A stretch of DNA of 45,810 nt. It comes from Silanimonas lenta DSM 16282 (GTDB lineage Bacteria; Pseudomonadota; Gammaproteobacteria; Xanthomonadales; Xanthomonadaceae). The stretch covers positions 1 to 45,810 of the forward strand of contig NZ_AUBD01000013.1 in the NCBI RefSeq assembly GCF_000429065.1. The letters are read 5' to 3'. The position numbers and the translations under genes are program-made. Positions within the stretch are counted from its first letter, which is position 1. Every line of letters starts with the position of its first letter. Below the pieces are notes generated by a model. That model saw only the letters and a program-made list of their open reading frames with translations. It had not been told where the DNA came from and ran no database searches. Positions 36,851 to 45,810 of this stretch are shown here, in pieces.

Positions 36851-38230
36851 TCACTCCCGCTTCACCGGCCGCTGCCAGCCGGGAATGCTCACCTGCCGGC
36901 CCCGGGCCACCGTGAGCTGGCCTTCCGGGGCGTCCTTGGTCACCACCGAGCCGGCACCGATGGTCGCCATCGCGCCGATGCTCACCGGCGCCACCAGCGA
37001 GCTGTTGCTGCCGATGAAAGCGCCGTCGCCGATCGTGGTCACCCACTTGTTCACGCCGTCGTAGTTGCAGGTGATGGTGCCGGCGCCGATGTTCACCCCG
37101 GCCCCCACCCGCGCATCGCCGAGGTAGCTCAGGTGGTTGGCCTTGCTGCCCTTCCCCATCGTGGCCTGCTTCGTCTCGACGAAGTTGCCGATGTGCACGC
37201 CCTCGGCCAGCTGCGTGCCCGGCCGCAGGCGGGCGAAGGGGCCAATGCGGCAGTCCGCCTCCGCCACCACCCCCTCGAGGTCACTGTGCGCCGCCACGAC
37301 CGTGCCGGCGCCGAGCACCACGTCCTTGAGCCGGCAGAAAGGCCCGATGCGCACGCCCTCGCCCAGCACCACCCGGCCCTCCAGCACCACGTCCACGTCG
37401 ATGCGCACGCCCGGTCCCACCTCCACGCTGCCGCGCTGGTCGAAGCGCGCAGGATCGGCGAACTGCACCCCCTGCTCCGCCAGATGCCTGGCGCAACGCC
37501 GCTGGTAGGCGCGCTCGAGCTGGGCGAGCTGCCAGGGATCGTTGGCCCCTTCCACCTCGCCGGCATCCGCGACCGGAACCGCCGTGGCCGGCCGTCCCTC
37601 CGCCGCGGCCATGGCGAAGATGTCGGTGAGGTAGTACTCGCGCTGGGCATTCTCGTTGCGCAGGTTCGCCAGCCAGCGCTTCAGCGCCGCGCCTTCGGCC
37701 GCGACGAGGCCGGTATTGATCGTCCGGACGGCGCGCTGCTCCGGCGTGGCGTCCTTCTGCTCGACGATGGCCTGCACGCGGCCCTGCCCATCGACCAGCA
37801 CCCGGCCGTAGCCGGTGGGATCGGGAAGCTCGGCCACCAGCACGGCGAGTGCACCCTCCGCAGCCACCAGCGGCCGCAGCGACTCGGCGCGCACCAGCGG
37901 CACGTCGCCATAGAGCACCAGCACCCGCGCCTCGTCGGGCAGGCCCGGCGCCGCCTGCTGCACGGCATGGCCGGTGCCGAGGCGCTCGGACTGCTCCACC
38001 CATACCAGGTCGGCATCGGCCTGGAAGGCCGCGCGCACCGCCTCGCCGCCGTGGCCATGGACGACATGGATGCGCGCCGCGCCGAGGGCGCGGGCGGTGT
38101 CCAGCACATGGCCGAGCATGGGCCGGCCGGCCACTGGCTGCAGTACCTTCGGCAAAGGCGACTTCATCCGCTTGCCCTCGCCGGCGGCGAGGACGACGAC
38201 ATGCAGGGGGGCGGGAATCGTGGGGCTCAT
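36851..38230 (-). CDS. glmU: Bifunctional GlmU (acetyltransferase / uridylyltransferase)
   Basis: A 459-residue enzyme that makes UDP-N-acetylglucosamine. The N-terminal Rossmann-like domain has [29 protein letters not shown] and [12 protein letters not shown]-type motifs; the C-terminal left-handed beta-helix shows hexapeptide repeats (VELGDG-like turns such as [15 protein letters not shown]) and [10 protein letters not shown] near the acetyl-CoA site. Length is typical. It follows the ATP synthase operon, the usual neighbour, but glmS has been displaced by the iron operon. Confidence 0.97.
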   Translation of the reverse strand: MSPTIPAPLHVVVLAAGEGKRMKSPLPKVLQPVAGRPMLGHVLDTARALGAARIHVVHGHGGEAVRAAFQADADLVWVEQSERLGTGHAVQQAAPGLPDEARVLVLYGDVPLVRAESLRPLVAAEGALAVLVAELPDPTGYGRVLVDGQGRVQAIVEQKDATPEQRAVRTINTGLVAAEGAALKRWLANLRNENAQREYYLTDIFAMAAAEGRPATAVPVADAGEVEGANDPWQLAQLERAYQRRCARHLAEQGVQFADPARFDQRGSVEVGPGVRIDVDVVLEGRVVLGEGVRIGPFCRLKDVVLGAGTVVAAHSDLEGVVAEADCRIGPFARLRPGTQLAEGVHIGNFVETKQATMGKGSKANHLSYLGDARVGAGVNIGAGTITCNYDGVNKWVTTIGDGAFIGSNSSLVAPVSIGAMATIGAGSVVTKDAPEGQLTVARGRQVSIPGWQRPVKRE

Positions 38231-38275
38231 CCGGGAGCATCCTCGTGGGGGTGGGTGATTCTAGGCCGGCCACAA

Positions 38276-38302
38276 CGAAAACGCCGGCCCCAGGGCCGGC
38301 GT
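38276..38302 (-). terminator. Terminator of the ATP synthase operon
   Basis: On the minus strand ACGCCGGCCC and GGGCCGGCGT form a GC-rich stem followed by TTTTCGTT. It sits about 40 bases after atpC and 46 bases before glmU, so it likely insulates glmU from the atp operon. Confidence 0.75.
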
Positions 38303-38339
38303 CGTCGCGGATCGGCAGTGGCCTTGCGGCCCGGCGGTT

Positions 38340-38765
38340 TTAGTGCTTGAGGTTCTTGCGCAGGCGCTCCAGCGCCTGCAGCTGGGCCATGGCCTCGGCC
38401 AGCTTGGCCTGGGCCTCGGCCACGCTCATCGCCTCGCTGCGGTTGGCGAGGATGCGCTCGGCCTCCTCCTTGGCCTTGCGCACCACGGCCTCGTCGAGGT
38501 CATCGGCGCGCACCACGGTATCGGCCAGCACGGTCACCACCTGCGGCTGCACCTCGAGGATGCCGCCCGAGACGTAGAAGTCGAGCTTCTCGCCGTTCGG
38601 CTGGGTGACGATGACCTTGCCCGGCTTGATCCGGGTGATGAGCGGGGCGTGGCGCGGCGCGATGCCGAGCTCGCCCAGCTCGCCGGTGGCCACGACCAGC
38701 GTCGCGTCGCCGTGGAAGATCTCCTTCTCGGCGCTGACGATGTCGCAGCGGATGGTCGTGCTCAT
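38340..38765 (-). CDS. atpC: ATP synthase epsilon subunit
   Basis: A 141-residue protein with the N-terminal beta-sandwich ([27 protein letters not shown]) and a C-terminal two-helix regulatory hairpin. It is part of the F1 central stalk and inhibits ATP hydrolysis. It is the last gene of the operon, 28 bases after atpD. Confidence 0.97.
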   Translation of the reverse strand: MSTTIRCDIVSAEKEIFHGDATLVVATGELGELGIAPRHAPLITRIKPGKVIVTQPNGEKLDFYVSGGILEVQPQVVTVLADTVVRADDLDEAVVRKAKEEAERILANRSEAMSVAEAQAKLAEAMAQLQALERLRKNLKH

Positions 38766-38793
38766 GTCGGTGCTCCGGTCGGGCTGCCGGCCG

Positions 38794-40239
<1,446 letters not shown>

Positions 40240-41103
40240 TCAGACAGCCGCGGCGCCGCCGACGATTTCGGAGATTTCCTGGGTGATCGCCGCCTGGCGG
40301 GCCTTGTTGTAGACCAGATTCAGGGTGCCGATCAGCTTGGTGGCGTTGTCCGAGGCCGCCTTCATCGCGACCATGCGCGCGGCATGCTCGGAGGCGAGGT
40401 TCTCGAGCACCGCCTGGTACACCAGCGACTCGACGTAGCGGGTCATCACCTCGTCGAGCACGGTCTGGGCGTCGGGCTCGTAGAGGTAGTCCCAGTCGTG
40501 CTTGGCCTCGAGCGCCTCGGAGGGCGGCAGCGGCAGGAGCTGCGAGACCGTGGGCTTCTGCGACATCGTGTTGACGAAGTCGTTGTAGCAGAGGTTCACG
40601 CGGTCGATCCGGCCCTCGGTGAAGCCGTCGATCATCACCTTCACCACGCCGATCAGCTGCTCGACGGTGGGGCTCTCGCCAAGGTGGGTCACCGAGGCCA
40701 GCATCCCGACCTTGAGCCGGCGGAAGAAGGTGGCGGCCTTCTGGCCCACGCACACCACGTCCACCTCCACACCCCTGCCCTGCCACTCGCGCATGTCGGC
40801 GAGGATGCGGCGGAACAGCTGCGAGTTCAGGCCGCCGCACAGGCCGCGGTCGGTGGAGATGATGACGTAGCCCACGCGCTTCACTTCCGCGCGCGTGGCC
40901 ATGAACGGATGCACGTAGTCGGCGTTCGCCTGGGCGATGTGACCGATCACCTGCTTCATCAGGCGCGCATACGGACGCGAGGACTTCATCTTGTCCTGCG
41001 CCTTGCGGATCTTCGAGGCCGAGACCATCTCGAGCGCGCGCGTCACCTTGCGGGTGTTCTGCACGCTCTTGATCTTGGTTTTGATTTCGCGACCGCCTGC
41101 CAT
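40240..41103 (-). CDS. atpG: ATP synthase gamma subunit
   Basis: A 287-residue central-shaft subunit. N- and C-terminal helices form the coiled coil ([22 protein letters not shown] at the start, and at the end [29 protein letters not shown]); the Rossmann-like domain has [14 protein letters not shown]. Normal length. Confidence 0.98.
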   Translation of the reverse strand: MAGGREIKTKIKSVQNTRKVTRALEMVSASKIRKAQDKMKSSRPYARLMKQVIGHIAQANADYVHPFMATRAEVKRVGYVIISTDRGLCGGLNSQLFRRILADMREWQGRGVEVDVVCVGQKAATFFRRLKVGMLASVTHLGESPTVEQLIGVVKVMIDGFTEGRIDRVNLCYNDFVNTMSQKPTVSQLLPLPPSEALEAKHDWDYLYEPDAQTVLDEVMTRYVESLVYQAVLENLASEHAARMVAMKAASDNATKLIGTLNLVYNKARQAAITQEISEIVGGAAAV

Positions 41104-41148
41104 GGTGTCCTCCGGCCAGGGCGCCGCGCGCCCCGGCCCATCAATGCC

Positions 41149-42693
<1,545 letters not shown>

Positions 42694-42741
42694 TGGGGTG
42701 CCTCGTTGCCGGCGCGTGGCCGGTTAGGGGAATGGGAAGAC

Positions 42742-43269
42742 TTAGTGCGTGAGCGCGGTTTCGAGGCGCGCGAGCTTGCTGCGGATGGAGCCGTCGATCA
42801 CCACGTCGCCGGCGTCGATCACCGCGCCGCCGATGAGCTCCGGGTCCACCGCCAGCTCGAGGGCCACGTCGGCGTCGAAGCGGCGGCGCAGGGCCTGCTC
42901 GATCTTGGCCTTCTCCTCGTCCGAGAGCGGCGCCGCCGAGGTCACCTTCGCCCGCACCACGCGCTCCGCCTCGGCCCGCAGCTGCTCGTACTGGCCGGCG
43001 ATCTCCGGCAGCAGGGCGATGCGGTCGTTCTCGGCGAGCACGTCGAGGAACTGCAGGAAGGTGGCATCGCAGCCGGGCGGGGCGACGAGGCCGGCGGCCT
43101 CGGCGCGCTCCAGGCCCGGATGGGCCACGAGCGCGGCGATGCGCGGGTCGGCGGCGATCCGTGCCGACGTCGCCAGCGCGGCCGACCAGGCCGGCAGGGC
43201 GCCGGCTTGGCGGGCCAGCGCGAAGGCGGCGCGGGCGTAGGGGCGGGCGAGGGTCAGGGCCAGGCTCAT
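42742..43269 (-). CDS. atpH: ATP synthase delta subunit
   Basis: A 175-residue peripheral-stalk subunit linking F1 to the b subunits. It begins LTLARPYARAAFALA, the conserved N-terminal helix, and ends with IDAGDVVIDGSIRSKLARLETAL. It starts 10 bases after atpF stops. Confidence 0.96.
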   Translation of the reverse strand: MSLALTLARPYARAAFALARQAGALPAWSAALATSARIAADPRIAALVAHPGLERAEAAGLVAPPGCDATFLQFLDVLAENDRIALLPEIAGQYEQLRAEAERVVRAKVTSAAPLSDEEKAKIEQALRRRFDADVALELAVDPELIGGAVIDAGDVVIDGSIRSKLARLETALTH

Positions 43270-43279
43270 GGGCGTTTCG

Positions 43280-43750
43280 TCAGATCTGGGCGGCCAGTTC
43301 GTCGATCAGGGCCGCATGGGCCTTGGCGTCGATCTCGCGGCGGATGAGCTTCTCGGCACCGGCCACGGCGATGGCGCCCACCTCGCGGCGGAGCGCTTCC
43401 TTGGCACGGAAGGCCGAAGCCTCGATCTCGGCCTCGGCCAGCGCCTTCTGGCGCTGCCCCTCGGCGATCGCCTCCTGCTTCGCGGCCTCGACGATCTGCG
43501 CGGCACGGGCCTCGGCCTGGGCGATGATCTCGTTGGCCTTCGCCCGGGCCTCCTTCAGCGCCTCGTTGACCTTCTCCTGCGCCTGCGCCAGGTCCTTCTG
43601 GCTGCGCTCGGCCGCGGCGAGGCCCTCGGCGATCTTCTTCTGGCGCTCCTCGATGGCCTGCAGCAGCGGCGGCCACACCGTCTTGGCGATCAGCCAAGTC
43701 AGCGCGGCGAACGCGATGGCCTGCGCAAACAGCGTGAGATTGATATTCAT
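43280..43750 (-). CDS. atpF: ATP synthase b subunit
   Basis: A 156-residue protein with an N-terminal membrane helix ([25 protein letters not shown]) and a long Ala/Glu/Lys-rich coiled-coil stator. It connects F0 to F1. It begins 106 bases after atpE, the largest gap in the operon. Confidence 0.97.
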   Translation of the reverse strand: MNINLTLFAQAIAFAALTWLIAKTVWPPLLQAIEERQKKIAEGLAAAERSQKDLAQAQEKVNEALKEARAKANEIIAQAEARAAQIVEAAKQEAIAEGQRQKALAEAEIEASAFRAKEALRREVGAIAVAGAEKLIRREIDAKAHAALIDELAAQI

Positions 43751-43816
43751 GGATTCGCTCTGGGAGAACAGACGCCCACCCCGTCAGGGGCCGGCATACA
43801 AGTCCGACGCTTCGAA

Positions 43817-43846
43817 GGCCGGCGCGGGAACGGCCCCACGCCGGCC
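43817..43846 (-). promoter_or_regulatory. atpE-atpF intercistronic hairpin
   Basis: GGCCGGCG (43817-43824) and CGCCGGCC (43839-43846) form an 8-bp perfect stem with a 14-base loop, 10 bases after the atpE stop codon. It has no T-tract. It is placed where mRNA processing or stabilisation of the atpE message would help supply the many c subunits required. Confidence 0.5.
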
Positions 43847-43856
43847 CGGTCCCGGA

Positions 43857-45388
<1,532 letters not shown>

Positions 45389-45430
45389 GGCCGTGGAGTG
45401 ACTCGCAAGTGGCTCCTGCCAAGACGCGGA

Positions 45431-45460
45431 AGTCTAGCATGCCCCCGGCCGCTGCCTCAA
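45431..45460 (-). promoter_or_regulatory. ATP synthase operon promoter
   Basis: On the minus strand TTGAGG (45455-45460) and TAGACT (45431-45436) are separated by 18 bases, about 43-48 bases before the atpI ATG. It is the only good sigma70-like match in the roughly 300-base gap before the 5S gene. The remainder of that gap (45461-45647) shows nothing else I can name. Confidence 0.6.
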
Positions 45461-45647
45461 CGGCCAGAAGCCTTCGGAGCTTCGCCGTTTGCTGTCGATG
45501 CGTGGGTGATGGCTGGCCGGGGCACTGGGGGCGGTTACGCTCCCGCTGATCCCGGGCACCCGAGCTGCCGACGGCCGGGGAGGACGCATCGGCCCTGGGC
45601 CCCTTGGGGTGCGTGTCGTCTGGTGTGGTTTTGGGGTGGTGCAAAGG

Positions 45648-45675
45648 AAAACCCCGCCCTTGTGGGGCGGGGTTT
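45648..45675 (-). terminator. Terminator of the rRNA operon
   Basis: AAAACCCCGCCC and GGGCGGGGTTTT form a 12-bp inverted repeat with a five-base loop, giving a U-run on the minus strand. It lies about 11 bases after the 3' end of the 5S rRNA. Confidence 0.85.
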
Positions 45676-45686
45676 TGGTGTAAGGC

Positions 45687-45798
45687 CCTGGCGATGACCT
45701 ACTCTCGCATGCGGCTGCACACTACCATCGGCGCGTGCGCGTTTCACTTCCGAGTTCGGGATGGGATCGGGTGGTTCCACGCAGCTATGTTCACCAGG
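45687..45798 (-). rRNA. rrf: 5S ribosomal RNA
   Basis: Read on the minus strand it starts CCTGGTGAACATAG, contains CCCGATCCCATCCCGAACTCG, GAAGTGAAACG and CGCCGATGGTAGTGT, and ends GTAGGTCATCGCCAGG. The terminal helix CCTGGTG/CGCCAGG closes. These are the conserved 5S features. The 23S and 16S genes should lie beyond the window. End positions are accurate to a few bases. Confidence 0.95.
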
Positions 45799-45810
45799 GA
45801 GAGGGTGGAG

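Overview
The window looks like a chromosomal segment of a high-GC gammaproteobacterium, most likely a Lysobacterales (Xanthomonadales) relative. I infer this from the high GC content (I estimate close to 70%), the nudC-erpA-bactofilin-DUF6776-type gene string, the acnD/prpF version of the methylcitrate cycle and the gene order around the ATP synthase. No long gene is visibly broken. The only gene-poor stretches over 300 bases are 1-304 and the decayed-looking stretch after a tRNA-Met (23523-24394).

Layout: 1-304 carries no gene but has inverted and direct repeats. 305-9314 is a minus-strand housekeeping block: an MFS/PlsC lysophospholipid-type fusion, a glutathione S-transferase, purD, purH, ampE, nudC, erpA, a bactofilin and a DUF6776-like coiled-coil membrane protein. 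9429-15139 on the plus strand holds a DUF4126 membrane protein and a two-component pair: a multi-domain response regulator whose GGDEF and EAL domains are both degenerate, followed directly by a hybrid kinase with a C-terminal Hpt domain. 15195-15986 is bacterioferritin and its ferredoxin, the latter behind a strong promoter with a Fur-like box.

16081-23266 (minus) contains rppH, a Kef-type K+/H+ antiporter, and acnD and prpF, two enzymes of propionate catabolism. Between acnD and prpF sits a two-gene HEPN/minimal-nucleotidyltransferase module of toxin-antitoxin type, fused into the operon by overlapping reading frames and preceded by twin palindromes 21 bp apart. This is the most unusual arrangement in the window. 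A tRNA-Met(CAT) with promoter and terminator lies divergently upstream of acnD.

24395-30402 is a mixed set: a small membrane protein, a membrane-anchored TlpA thioredoxin with an Lgt-like membrane domain, an atypical 6-pyruvoyl-tetrahydropterin-synthase homologue, bioD, free methionine-(R)-sulfoxide reductase, a LOG-family phosphoribohydrolase, an unknown protein and glmS.

30509-36754 is an iron-uptake operon (exbB, exbD, tonB, siderophore receptor, an FMN-dependent alpha-hydroxy-acid dehydrogenase, piuC) read from a promoter overlapped by Fur-like boxes. It separates glmS from glmU. 36851-45388 is glmU and the complete F-type ATP synthase operon atpIBEFHAGDC with promoter, an atpE-atpF intercistronic hairpin and a terminator. 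The window ends in the 5S rRNA of a minus-strand rRNA operon.
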